A stretch of 64,000 nucleotides of DNA from Cenococcum geophilum 1.58 (taxonomy: Eukaryota > Ascomycota > Dothideomycetes > Gloniales > Gloniaceae). Both the position numbers and the translations under genes were made by a program. Of this stretch, positions 36,320-47,199 are shown piece by piece. Location: the NCBI GenBank assembly GCA_001692895.1, contig KV748178.1, positions 2,280,536 through 2,344,535 of the forward strand. Direction: 5' to 3'. Positions within the stretch are counted from its first letter, which is position 1, and every line of letters starts with the position of its first letter. The notes under the pieces were generated by a model, which was given only the letters and a program-made list of their open reading frames with translations, was not told where the DNA came from and did not search any database.

Positions 36320-36526
36320 TGTAAGCTTTGCAGTGTGTGGGAATTGAACGAGCAACTTGATTATAAATCTATGGAAATCGAGTAGACTATATACAAGAAA
36401 TAGGTGGCAAAAGGGTGTCGGCGAAGCCGACGACAATATACCATTACAGCTGAAACAATATACAATTGCAGCTGAAAACAAGGGTGGTGAGTCATAAGGT
36501 AATGCGAGCCTCGGTAGTCGGTTACA
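36320..36526 (-). repeat. Copia D 3' LTR
   Basis: 207 bp. Its middle differs from the Copia A LTR while the ends agree. The polypurine tract, CTGGGGGGGTG on the minus strand, adjoins it at 36527. Confidence 0.94.
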
Positions 36527-36649
36527 CACCCCCCCCAGATTTAACGGTGTAGTCAAAGCTGTAGAAAACAAATGAAGGTAGAGACTATACCAAGATAGGA
36601 AATTTGGATACAATTTGGGAGTAGCAAAAGGATAGGGTAATAGTGTTTG

Positions 36650-36770
36650 AAAGCTGCTCAATTACATTGACGTGCTTTAGAAGCTGCTCAATCGCATTAA
36701 CGTGCTTATAGAAGCTGCTCAATTGCATTGACGTGCTTTGGAAGCTGCTCAATTATATTAACGTGCTTAC
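36650..36770 (-). repeat. Four-copy 30-bp tandem repeat at the Copia D deletion junction
   Basis: Units of 30-31 bp begin GAAGCTGCTCAATTGCATTG on the plus strand. On the minus strand each encodes HVNAIEQLPK-like residues. In Copia A the same residues, AIEQLPKHVN, occur once in the pre-integrase domain (about 24560-24585). Confidence 0.9.
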
Positions 36771-37887
36771 GGAATTTAAATAGAATTTAACTAGTGCTGA
36801 ACATGGCAGCATTACAGGTTGGTGTTGTAGAAGCTGGGGTTGTTTTAGAATCAAAATCAATTATAAATTCTGTGTTCTCTGCTTCCAGTTCTTCTTTTGC
36901 GTTTCCTCGGATTCAATTAACCATATCTTTAACCCAAGGTATAGATAAGATCATTTCATTTATTTGCTTTTAAATGTCTAGGTTTAATTTCCATCCTTGA
37001 GGGCGCTTCTGCTCGGCAATGTAGTAGCAGTCGCTATATCAATATACGAAGCCGCATATGCATTTCTTATGCGGTTTGGAATTGGAATTAGAATTATAAT
37101 CTGAATTGCCTTGTAGGGTTGCAAATGCAGAGTAATTAGCAGTAGTGGTAGATGATGCTTGTTGCTGCATACGGTAGTGTTCTTTAAATTCCTCAATTAG
37201 GTCAACAATAGATAGGGCGGCTTTATCCTTCCGTTCTTTACGAATAAGATTTACTTCTAGTGCTCCTACAAAGCTAGAAGAGATGGGTTTAATTACTCAA
37301 ATAAAATCGTAGTGTGGCCTATATCCTTATACGTCTAGTAGCTTCAATTGTTTAGTAAGCTTGTAGACATTTCGCCAGTTATTCAACCATATGTCAATAC
37401 TCTACGTTGTATTGTAGGCTTTAAGAGCCGTGTATTAATTTAGGACGTTGTGCTTTCGACCTAAGGTGGTAGGGGCAAGTGCATTCTTAAGTGCTTAGAG
37501 CCGTTCGTATACCGTATCTAGGCCGTCAATGAGTAGAAGGTAGGCTACCGATGTCGAGCGAACGATGTAGTTGCTGATATTGTTGATAGCCTGTTCTCGC
37601 TTCTTGTGTATGCGGAGATCGTCTTTGTATTCGGAATAGAGCTAGTTATAGGCGGTGAGCTGGTGTGGGTCTAGCTTTGCTATCAATGTAGCCGTAGGTA
37701 GTACGTCTTTTAGTATAGGTCGTTTCGGTGGTTCCAGCTTTAAAAGATCGTCTTTCTTCTTAGATAGGTCGATGTACTCCCATACCTTATTAGTTTTGGC
37801 AGTGTCTTATATAATAAAGAACCATTAGGTCCAATCAGAAGGCTGGTTGAGGATAAGGTTAACTTTTAATTCGGTAGAGGTCGTCAT
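36771..37887 (-). pseudogene. Copia D gag remnant
   Basis: Starts ATG at 37887 and aligns with Copia A gag through the zinc-knuckle region (CICGFVY, about 37030-37065) to the serine/threonine-rich part before the protease (AAMFSTS), then enters the 30-bp repeats. It is broken by several stops. By itself it could have supplied only Gag. The 70-codon frame at 36984-37196 is a shadow. Confidence 0.82.
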
Positions 37888-37989
37888 TTTTAGAATTTGA
37901 CAGGTCAAGAAGGGTCTAGGTCAGGGTCCAGTTAGCGTCTTAGCGTAACCTTATTTGGACGTTCCGAACTTTTGATTTAATTCGTCAGT

Positions 37990-38140
37990 TCGTTCGTCGG
38001 TCGCGTACGTACAGTCGGGGTTGTACGGTCGGGTTCGGTTCGATCAATGTTCGATATAATCGATGTTTAATATGTTCGATGTTCGATATAATCGATATTC
38101 AAAGCGTTCAATGTTCGACTTAATCAATGTTTAATCGTCC
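37990..38140. repeat. Degenerate repeat in the Copia D leader
   Basis: Several copies of a GTTCGATRTAATCGAT-like unit in the untranslated leader between the primer site and gag. This explains part of the leader difference from Copia A. Confidence 0.6.
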
Positions 38141-38272
38141 GTCCGTTTGGTAAATAAAGAAGCTCAAAACACTTGTAAAGGTAGTAGTAGTAACTTCTTG
38201 AATAAGGTAGTAGATTAATGGTACAACAGGTAGATTGATTGCTCAGCAGGTAGTGCAATCCGGGCTCATAAC

Positions 38273-38479
38273 TGTAAGCTTTGCAGTATATGGGAATTGA
38301 ACGAGCAACTTGATTGTAAATCTATGGAAATCGAGTAGACTATATACAAGAAATAGGTGGCAAAAGGGTGTCAGCGAAGCCGACGACGATGTACCATTGC
38401 AGCTGAAACGATGTACAATTGCAGCTGAAAACAAGGGTGGTGAGTCATAAGGTAATGCGAGCCTCGGTAGTCGGTTACA
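38273..38479 (-). repeat. Copia D 5' LTR
   Basis: 207 bp partner of 36320-36526; differences are transitions. Confidence 0.94.
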
Positions 38480-38484
38480 GATAG

Positions 38485-38691
38485 TTATATAGCCGTAAGG
38501 TATAGGCGACCCTAGGGCAACCTAGGGGTGACTCGCCTATAAGGTATATGCTCTGCATATACCTAGGGAAAACCCTTCCTACCTTACACACAGACTCCTC
38601 CTTTTCCCTTAAGGATTCGTCTCTATCTATACAATACACCTATTATTCTATTATTGGACTCCCTATCTACATCCTTACCTTATATCTAAAG
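38485..38691. other. Decayed non-coding segment
   Basis: Continues the relict interrupted by Copia D. It contains an inverted pair around GCGACCCTAGG..CCTAGGGGTGACTCGC and nothing I can assign. Confidence 0.4.
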
Positions 38692-40951
38692 TATCTATAT
38701 ATACATAAACAAAGGTAGGTCACTAGTACCCCTTAATCTTATCCTTAATATATCCGTAATTAACATTTTAGGCTAATTAAAGCGGCTGTAACTATTACGG
38801 TCCATAGTAGGTAATATAGTAGTGTCTTTAACGTAGTACTAGTAGTCGGTTATACACCCCCCCAGATTTAACGGTGTAGTTAAAGCTATAGAAAACAAAA
38901 ATAAAGGTAGATATTATACTAAAATAGGAAATTTAGATACAATTTGGGAGTAGTGAAAGGATAGGGTGACCGTGACGGATATTGCGAATGGAATTAATTG
39001 ATCTGATGCCGAATATCTACCAAATTTAATTGCTTTATCTAAGCCTTATGCTTTTGACGGGGTAAGACCTTAATAAGGCCGTTAGTAGGTATTTTATCTA
39101 TTAGGACCTATTAGACGTCAATCTTTTTATCTTAGACTTCCTATCTAAGCTAGTGCTAATGCACGTCGATATATTAAAGCTTAGTGTCTAGTTTTAGTAT
39201 ATCCTATCTTAGCAGGCGGATAGTCTATATATTATCGCATAGTAGGGTAAATTTGCGCTCTATATTAAAGCCAATTGCCTTAAAGAATCGTTGCTACTAG
39301 ATAATCTTAACAGTAGTAGTAGACAGGGAGAGAAGCTCCGCTTTGGTAGTTAAGTGAGTTACTAATTATTATAGGGTCGCTTTCTAATTAATTAGTCCTC
39401 TAAATAGGATAAATAGGTATCCTTAAGAGCTCTATCTAATCTCCTTATAGTCCGCAAATACTGCATTAGATACTCCGTAAAAGGTAATATCTTCTCCTTT
39501 AGGGTTTCTAAAGTAGATGTAGGCTCTAAATACTTCGCTAGAGTATTTAATAGCTATAGATTTTGTTTTAAGGCAGTAGGCAATAGCTTGGTTTACCGCG
39601 TCAAGGTGTTTTTAATTTAGATTAGTAAGAAATTCGGCCAGCTTAGAATGCGTCTTAGTAATATTAGGTCTTCTAAATACGGCGAGGTATATAAGAGACC
39701 CTACTTATTGCTAGTAGGCTAGAGTCCTTTAAGGGTTCGTCTGCTGGTTAGACGGAATTAGTTCTTTAGTAGAAAGTAGTAACTTAGAAAATCTACCTGG
39801 TTAAATATTAAATTAATTGGCTATCTTTTTAATATAGGAGTTTTGGTAGAGCTAGAGCTTTTTACTTACTCGATCTTGTCCAATTTAGATTTCTAAAAAC
39901 TACTATAGGTCTTCTAGTGCACGGATCTCGTATTAATGTAGTAGTTTGGCTTTAAACTCTTTTAGTTTTAGGAGGTCCTTTTTAGCAAATAGAACGGCAA
40001 TATTGTCTACGTAGAAGAAGACAATAAGTCGTCTATTAGTAAATAGGCAGTTAGTACCTAGAATAGGTTTTAATCCAAATTTAGCTAGGGTACTGGTAAG
40101 CTCTTTATACTACAGTAGCGGTGATATTTTTAGTCCGTATAGCGCTATTAGTAGCTCTAAAATATATCCATTTTAATTAAATCCTTCTAGGCAGTAGCAG
40201 TATACTAGTTTACTAAGCTTGGCATTTATAAATATATTTACAGCGTTATACTATTAAATTTCTAAATTAAATGCGGCTGCTATAGCTATAAGGGCACGGA
40301 ATATTCAAGCAGCTAGGGTTGCTACATAGGTCTCTTCTTTAGTAATCTACAGGTCTCCACGGACATATAGTCTAGCTTTTAGCTTTTAAAGATAACCGTC
40401 GCTGTCGAGCTTATATTTAAAGACCTATTTTAGTAGTAGAATCTGCTTATTACTTGCCTCTTCCTTTAATATAATTTTAAATATCCCTCGGCGTTTTAGG
40501 TTATTGTATTCTTTTTTTATAGCCTTTTAGAAGCTAGTAGTTAATAGATACTTTCTTAGATTTTTAAGGTTCTTTAGTTTAGGAGGAAGGTTATCCTAAT
40601 ATAGAGATAAGGATCTAATTCGGTCGATGTCCTTTACTAGTCCTATAGTAAATCCAGCGTAGTAACCAAATAGGGTAGATAGATTGGCTAGTGCTGTCGC
40701 ATACGCTTAACGTTAAATTTTTTTAATCCTTCTGGTAGGATGAGGTCGGCAGAAGGTTTAGCCAAGACTTTATTAGCTTATAAAGCTATATTTAACGGTT
40801 TTAATAAACTGCTTAGCTAGGTAGAACTTATTTTAATTATATCTAGGATATCGTCTTAAAGTCCTTTTAGTGTAGTGTTTATTTCTAGCAGATTTGGAGA
40901 TACCGTTCTACTAGGAGTTAGTAACTACTTAGTATCCTTTATAGGAGGCTT
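38692..40951 (-). mobile_element. Copia A-family element (Copia C), left LTR truncated, cut on the right by Gypsy C
   Basis: A partial LTR (38692-38854, lacking about the first 60 bp) is followed by polypurine tract and the minus-strand 3' half of pol, parallel to Copia A 21460-23545: RNase H, RT and the C-terminal integrase region. RIP is much heavier than in Copia A and no long frame survives. The sequence stops at the Gypsy C LTR; the rest should lie beyond the right window edge. Confidence 0.88.
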
Positions 40952-41375
40952 TGTTACAGACGCTTTAAGTATAATATTATAACTACTTAGAGAAGAGATG
41001 GAAGAAGCTAGTTAGTTAATATAAGCACGGTTTAGGATAGAGCCGATAAAGCTATATAACGAGGAATAGTAACTAAGGTTACGTAACGTAATCTATATAA
41101 TCTATAGGATTTATATAATCTATAACAGAGTAGATAGAGCACACGTATATTATATATAAGAAGGATTTTATAGGAGTACGGTTGTGTATTTAAGGACCCT
41201 TAATCCCTACCTAGATAGTTCCTTCCTTATAGTAATTCTCAGAATATAATTAGAGTTAATCTATTAGACAACTACTCCACCAGTTATTATTACGTTATTA
41301 ACTTTAATTTATATTACCTATATACCTAGCCTAATAACGAGCCTATTGTAGTTCCTGCTATAAGGTTTTGTTATA
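40952..41375 (+). repeat. Gypsy C 5' LTR
   Basis: 424 bp, TGTTACAGACGC to GGTTTTGTTATA, aligning end to end with the 426-bp LTRs of Gypsy B in reverse orientation. Confidence 0.88.
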
Positions 41376-41420
41376 TAATTACTACCTAGTTATAGTATTA
41401 AATATAGAAAGTTAAATAAT

Positions 41421-42096
41421 ATACCACTAAAAGCACCAGCTATAACGCTATTGACGGCGGTAACTACTTTAAGGTTAGGTAACGACACTAGTATAGCAGA
41501 TACTAACTTATAGTAACCTATAACGGTCAGACAACTATAAGAGATAGTCGACTAGCTAATAGAAAATAATGCGATATTAGAAAATAGAATTAATAGGATA
41601 GGTATAGTAAAGATTAAGTTATTATTAATCGAAAGGTATTTAGGAGAAAGATTAAAACTTAAAGGATTTCTTACGTAAATATACTTTAAGGTTACGTAAG
41701 AAGGGGTAAAGCTGCTAATATTTATAGATTGAATAGTATATACGGGACTATTCCTATTAAAAAGGGCACTTAAATAGTTTAAGCTTTACCTTACGGAGAT
41801 ATAAGCAAATAGAATAACAACTACTAATTAAGAGGTACGGTTTATATTTATAAGCTAAAAAGGGTTTATAGAGTAACTTATATAAATATTTAGAGACCTA
41901 GAGGTAGTAACTATAGCGGAAAGAAAACTCTAAGATATTATATAATAAACCTTAGCAATTAAGTATATAACGTAGTTCTAAATATTAGTAATATAAGTTA
42001 AGTGGAATAATAAGGCGCTTATAGCACAGTATAAGTAAGGACTTAAGGCTAAAGTCTAGGATATAATTATCCTAATAGAAGATATAAACACCCTAA
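41421..42096 (+). pseudogene. Gypsy C gag, N-terminal part
   Basis: The frame matches Gypsy A and B gag (..PLKAP.ITPLTAVTTL). Its start codon has become ATA at 41421 where the relatives have ATG, a G-to-A RIP change. It stops at the MULE insertion and resumes at 60668. Confidence 0.85.
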
Positions 42097-42110
42097 CATC
42101 GGGAAAATAT

Positions 42111-42403
42111 GGTACCCTTTCAATGGCCTCAATGGTTGGTGGTTGACGCAATTAGCGCGCAGTTGAGGTCATTTAGCAACTCGACCGACTAGCCTATATC
42201 GTGTTTTTTTGACACGCAGCCTGCGCGCAGCCTGCGCGTAACCTGCCAGCAATCTACGCATTTGGCAACCATAATTATATTTACCTCTTTTATACTAATA
42301 GCATATTTTAAATAAATAAAAGCTACTTTAAAGCTATTTATAAGGCTAGCAAAATAAATATTATTATTTTAGATAATTTAATATAATATAGCGATGGTTC
42401 TCT
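42111..42403. other. MULE left subterminal region
   Basis: Non-coding, little RIPped at first (GACGCAATTAGCGCGCAG, GACACGCAGCCTGCGCGC), AT-rich after 42270. TTGAC, GCAATT and ACACGC words echo the right subterminal repeats in inverse orientation and may be transposase binding sites. Confidence 0.5.
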
Positions 42404-42745
42404 TCTACCTATCTACCTATTAACTTACCTACCTGCCTACATTGCCTACCTGTCTATATCGCCTACCTATCTATATCTACTTACCTGTCTGCATCTGCTT
42501 ACCTATCTATATCTACTTACCTGTCTATATCTACCTACCTATCTATATTACCTACCCGTCTGCATCGCCTACCTATTTGCATCTGCTTACCTGTCTATAT
42601 CTACTTACCTATCTATATCTGCTTACCTGTCTGTATCTACCTACCTATTTATATCTGCTTGCCTGTCTGCATCTGCTTACCTGTCTGTATCTACCTACCT
42701 GTCTGCATCTGCCTACCCGTTAGCATCTCCCTGTTTGTGCCTACC
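42404..42745. repeat. Pyrimidine-rich minisatellite, about 18-24 bp units
   Basis: Units of the form CTACCTACCTRTCTRTAT. The 93-codon plus-strand frame here is only the repeat read through (Tyr/Leu/Pro/Thr). Confidence 0.9.
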
Positions 42746-42794
42746 TGTCTATGCTACCTTGATTCGATCAATCGATCGAATCGTTTATAGTGTT

Positions 42795-43260
42795 CGCTAG
42801 CTAGTCGTTGTCGTCTAGCTCTGGCGACAGTCGTCTGGTTCTGGCGATGGTCGTCTAACTCTAGAGACGGTCGTCTGGTTCTGGCGACGGTCGTCTGGTT
42901 CTAGCGACGGTCGTCTGGTTCTAGCGACGGTCGTCTGGCTCTGGCGACAGTCGTCTGGTTTTGGCGACAGTCGTCTAACTCTAGAGACGGTCGTCTGGTT
43001 CTGGCGACGGTCGTCTGGTTCTGGTAACGGTCGTCTGGTTCTGGCGACGGTCGTCTGGTTCTAGCGACAGTTGTCTGGCTCTGGCGATAGTCGTCTGGCT
43101 CTGACGACGGTCGTCTGGTTCTGGCGACGGTCGTCTAGCTCTGGCGACGGTCGTCTGGTTCTGGTAACGGTCGTCTGGTTCTGGTAACGGTCGTCTGGTT
43201 CTGGCGACGGTCGTCTGGGTTCTAGCGATAGTCATCTAGTTCTAGCAACGGTCCTCTGCT
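42795..43260. repeat. 21-bp minisatellite, about 21 units
   Basis: Consensus GTCGTCTGGTTCTGGCGACGG. Most unit differences are transitions. Because the period is a multiple of three, frames stay open, giving an artefactual minus-strand frame at 42981-43235. Confidence 0.93.
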
Positions 43261-43383
43261 GGCTGCCGTTCTAGTGCCTCCCTAGGTAGGGAGGATGTAA
43301 GGAAGGAAGGAAGGGTAAAAAATAAGGCGGCTACATAGGCAGAGACACGTGTAGACGCTATCGGGAATATAGCGGGGACCCGA

Positions 43384-43902
43384 TGCAGAGCTTCGTGTAG
43401 AGCCTCCGTACTCAGAGCTTCGCGCAGAGCCTTGTGCAGAGCCTCTGTACGTAGAGCTTCGTATAGAGCTTCGTATAGAGCTTCGTGTAGAGCTTCGTGT
43501 AGAGCCTCCGTATGCAGAGCTTCGCGCAGAGCCTCGTGCAGAGCTTCGTGTAGAGCCTCCGTACGCAGAGCTTCGTGTAGAGCCTCCGTACGCAGAGCTT
43601 CGCGCAGAGGCCTCGTTGCAGAGCTTCGTGCAGAGCTTCGTGCAGAGCCTCCGTACGCAGAGCCTCGCGCAGAGCCTCGTGCAGAGCCTCTGTACGTAGA
43701 GCTTCGTGCAGAGCTTCGTGCAGAGCTTCGTGCAGAGCTTCGTGCAGAGCTTCGTGCAGAGCCTCTATGCGCAGAGCTTCGTGCAGAGCCTCTATGCGCA
43801 GAGCTTCGTGCAGAGCCTCTATGCGCAGAGCTTCGTGCAGAGCCTCTGTACGCAGAGCTTCGTGTAGAGCTTCGTGTAGAGCCTCGTGCAGAGCCTCTAA
43901 GT
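43384..43902. repeat. 12/15-bp minisatellite, about 40 units
   Basis: Alternating GCAGAGCTTCGT and GCAGAGCCTCCGTAC units. The 161-codon frame at 43432-43917 is this array, not a gene. CA and TG dinucleotides remain common, unlike in the flanks. Confidence 0.93.
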
Positions 43903-44029
43903 AATAAGACTATATAAGATTGTATAAGATTATATTAGATAATATATAATAGTTAAATATATAGCATACAACTTTACCTTAATTGCATGTCAAGAAATAT
44001 ACAGTTACCTTTTAAAGTTGCTAAGTAGG

Positions 44030-44192
44030 TCAACTGCGTATTATTTAACTTTTAAATATGTCAAGTTAGTCAATTGCGTGTCAATTGCGTGTTAAGTTGG
44101 TTAAATTGCGTGTCAAGTTGGTTAATTGCGTATTAAGTTGGTCGAATTGCGTGTCAAGTTGGTCAATTACGTGTTAAGTTGGTTGAATTGCG
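44030..44192. repeat. Subterminal repeat GTCAAGTTGGTCAATTGCGT (left side)
   Basis: About six or seven copies of a 21-23 bp unit, partly RIPped. The right side carries about four of the same unit at 60510-60605, inverted with respect to the element ends. Confidence 0.85.
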
Positions 44193-44383
44193 GGTGCCGG
44201 TTACGTTGCTTGTGGAACTAAATCTTAGCGCGCATTTGTAATATGCTCGCCCCATAGTAATTTGGTACGTGCGCACCATCGCGCCCATGACGCGTCGGAT
44301 GTCAAAACAACACCTTGCCCTCGCCATTGAACTTGAAGCTTTTGATCCTCATACAAATCCTCTATCGCGATCACATCTTGGAG
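44193..44383. repeat. MULE inner inverted repeat, left copy
   Basis: 191 bp, pairing with 60319-60509 reversed. I count four differences. It contains the last 53 or so codons of the transposase. Confidence 0.93.
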
Positions 44384-46075
44384 TGCTTATTCGTCCTCGT
44401 CACTGCCAGGCTGGCAGGCAGAGCTTACTACTACATTTGAATTAATAAAGCCCCCATTGATATCCATCTTAGGCTTCGCCAGTTGCTTAATGTGAGTCCT
44501 CTCTACTTTAACGCTAGATTCGCGCTCAAATTCTTTTATACTAGCCTTCCAAACTTCGCCACTAACAGTAATAAGCTTATTTAGCCACTAGCGGATAAGC
44601 TGATTGCCCACGTCTGGATGTAGCTCCCGCGCCTAACTCTCGATCTTGTAGTACCGTGCCTTAATTAACTCTAAGGTCTCTTAAACTTCTAGCCGGTAAC
44701 GTTCTGGAGCACCGATCTCATTATTAACGCCTTGTTCTATGTATATAGACTCTATAGTCTTATATATTTTATAGCCAGACTCCTCCTATATATACGCCCA
44801 GCGCTTATAATCCTCCTTCTTTAAACAGCTATATAAAAGGTGGTTTGCCCAGATATGGCGATAGGGTAGTTAATAGCGACGATAGAAGGAATAGGTGTAG
44901 ATATTCTCGTCTTCTAGTGATATAAGCTCCTCGTTGTCCTCCACTATATCATTAGTAAGCTTTATCTGCTAGGTAATAAGCTTTTGCACAGGATAAGGAA
45001 AGTCAGCTAGCTATAGCTCCTTAGTAACTATAGGATCGCGTCTCGTCTAAAAATCCATAGCGGCTTTATGGGCACGTAGATCGTACTCCTTAGCGACAGT
45101 AAGGATGTGCTAGATGATGCCTTTAAGGCTAAATTGCTGTATACTTAATTTGGTAGCTTTATATTTAATTGCTAAGTGCTAGCCCTCTACCGGATTTATA
45201 TCCTTAATCTGTATAAGGATTATTAAATATTAACGTATATAGCTTGCCTAGGTATTGCTGGTGTCCCACTACTTCTTAATAAGATAGTTAAGCTTCTTAT
45301 AGTCCTTCCTACGCTCTAGAATCTTTATTGCCTCCCTTATACTATCGCGATATTTATATATGTTTAATCGAAACTTTAGGGCAACGATTATATAGTGTAG
45401 AACTTTAGCGTACTTCTTACCGGCAAAGTTATGTTTAAGCGTCCGTTCTAAGTGTACTATATAAAGTAGATAATCTACAATAAGATCTGCATCTATAAAA
45501 GGCTTAAAAGCTTATCGAACTGCTGATATTTTAGTAGTAGAGTCGTTAGTAAGCATATAGCAAAGTCGCCAGCCTCCGTACCTACCATACCTAATTACTG
45601 TTTATTAGCGATTGCTATATTAACTGGCATCTGCTAGGGTAAATAGTAGAATACTATTGCTTAAATACCTTTAAGGCTTTAACCACAATATCACCGTCTT
45701 CCTTTTTAGTAAGGAAATGTCTACCTAGCACCTAGCAACTGTATTTATTATAAACCATAATAGTATAAAGCAGCCATCTAAGCTAGTTCGTCTTATACGT
45801 AGCATCTATAAGTGTAAGGTGGCCACGCAGCCGGAGGGTTTTAATTCGATTAGGGTGGGTAAATACAATACCCCGAGACTTTGTATTATCGCAGAAACGG
45901 TTTATAGTAATTTTGGCGGATATATACTATTCTATTAAAAGTTAGATTTTAATATAATATGCTTAAATAAAGAAGTTCGGCAAGTTCTATATACTAAGGC
46001 TTACTAAATTAAACCTTAGAGCTACTTACTAGGTTAATTATTAAGCTAGTTAAGAGCCTCTAGCTCTTGCATATT

Positions 46076-46501
46076 TGTAACGGAACCTTATAGCAAGAAC
46101 TACGGTAGGTCCTGTTATTGGGCTAGGTGTATAGGAAATGCAAATAACAATAGTCGACAAGTAATAACAACTAGTGGAGTAGTTGCCCAATAGATTAACT
46201 CTAATTATATTCTAAGAATTACTACAAGGAAGGAACTATCTAGGTAGGGACTAAGGGTCCTTAAATACACAACCGTACTCCTATAAAATCCTTCTTATAC
46301 GTAATATACGTNTTATATATAAGGTACNTAAGTTCCTNTTATNNCTCTTATTTAATANNTAGCACNTTATATAACCTTAGCTACCATTCCTCGTTATATA
46401 GTTCTACCGGTTCCATTCTAGACCGTGCCTAAATTAACTAACTAGCTTCTTCTAACTCTTCCCTAAGTAGTTATAATATCGTACTTAAAGCGTCCGTAAC
46501 A
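46076..46501 (-). repeat. Gypsy B 3' LTR
   Basis: 426 bp. Scattered Ns at 46312-46366. The outer end is fixed by the ATATT duplication, so the segment up to TGTTATTGGG belongs to the LTR. Confidence 0.94.
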
Positions 46502-46525
46502 CCATCTCCCTCCTCTTTATCTTTG
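46502..46525 (-). promoter_or_regulatory. Polypurine tract of Gypsy B
   Basis: The minus strand reads AAGAGGAGGGAGATGG directly before TGTTACGGAC of the 3' LTR. Confidence 0.75.
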
Positions 46526-46759
46526 TCCTTAAAGATTCCTAATATCTCTAAGTCGTTTACTAAAGGTGTAATGTCCATCTAATTAATTTGGTTAATATTA
46601 TTGCTTATTATATCTAAAGTAATTTCTTCTTTACACGCCCAACGTCGTGCTTGCACTATTACTGCAATATTATCTCTTAGTGAGATTATACTATCTCCGT
46701 GTTCTCGCTGTTTAAAAGAGAGGTTAGTTTATGTTATGTTAGCGAACCCATCTTCGCGA

Positions 46760-47150
46760 TAACCGTCCTCTTGCTCGGAGTACACTAAAGCAAATATTCG
46801 TTCGTCCTGTGACGTTCGCTTTACATTTAATACTAAATATACGCGACCTATTACTCTTAATAGTTGTCTAGTTCCCTAATTAATTTGTCTTAGGGTCTTA
46901 TGTTTAATCTACTGCTGCGTGGCTAGATGGTAAACTGTCTTAAGCCCTTGCTAAGTTGGAACGTTCTTGTAATGCGGAACAGAAGGCCCTAGATGCTTAG
47001 ATCGCGGCGTCTGCTTATTTACTTCGTCTTAAGAAGGTTTATAAGAAGGTTTATTCTAAGAAGTAGAAACTTATAGAATAGGGTTTATAGAAACTTAGTA
47101 ATAAAAGAATAGATTCTTTTCTAATAGAGAAGGAAATAGATTTAAGTAGC
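46760..47150 (+). pseudogene. Frame antisense to Gypsy B, conserved with Gypsy A
   Basis: Plus-strand frame with TAA/TAG breaks only. It includes QFVLGSYV, then WLDGKLS.ALAKLERSCNAE and LLRLKKVYKKVYSKK, rich in Lys, Leu, Ala and Glu as in a coiled coil. It lies between the polypurine tract and the chromodomain end of pol. Alignment with 28560-28990 keeps the antisense frame, with synonymous changes such as CTC/TTA for Leu. No recognised family. The sense strand is also poor in stops, so this needs a codon-level test. Confidence 0.5.
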
Positions 47151-47199
47151 TTGGTAACTGCTCTTCTTAGGTCCCCCTTAGGTAACTTATTCTTTAGCG

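Larger units (their letters stand above)
36320..38479 (-). mobile_element. Deletion derivative of the Copia A family (Copia D)
   Basis: Only 2,160 bp. It has two 207-bp LTRs that share the Copia A termini TGTAAGCTTTGCAGT and GTAGTCGGTTACA, an exact duplication GATAG (36315-36319 and 38480-38484), the same primer site and the same polypurine tract. Internally it keeps gag and the start of the protease region, then a 30-bp tandem repeat, then the 3' UTR. Most of integrase, RT and RNase H are gone. Two LTRs plus an exact duplication show that it moved in this short form, presumably using proteins of a full-length relative. Confidence 0.93.

Noticed and set aside
42091..42096. CCCTAA as a telomere repeat at the MULE border
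   Set aside because: Only one copy, and it belongs to the interrupted Gypsy gag sequence (matched in Gypsy B).
42442..42723. 93-codon Tyr/Leu/Pro-rich frame, and a similar minus-strand frame at 42981-43235
   Set aside because: Both are tandem repeats with no start context, domain or homologue in the window.
42795..43902. Possible CRISPR-like array
   Set aside because: Units are contiguous without spacers, and the organism is a fungus; these are minisatellites.
43432..43917. 161-codon plus-strand open frame rich in Arg/Ala/Ser/Glu
   Set aside because: It is a 12/15-bp minisatellite read through; all units are multiples of three, so any frame tends to stay open.
46105..46120. TGTTATTGGG as the outer end of the Gypsy B LTR
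   Set aside because: It would leave identical 30-35 bp outside both LTRs. Placing the end at TGTAACGG gives an exact ATATT duplication.
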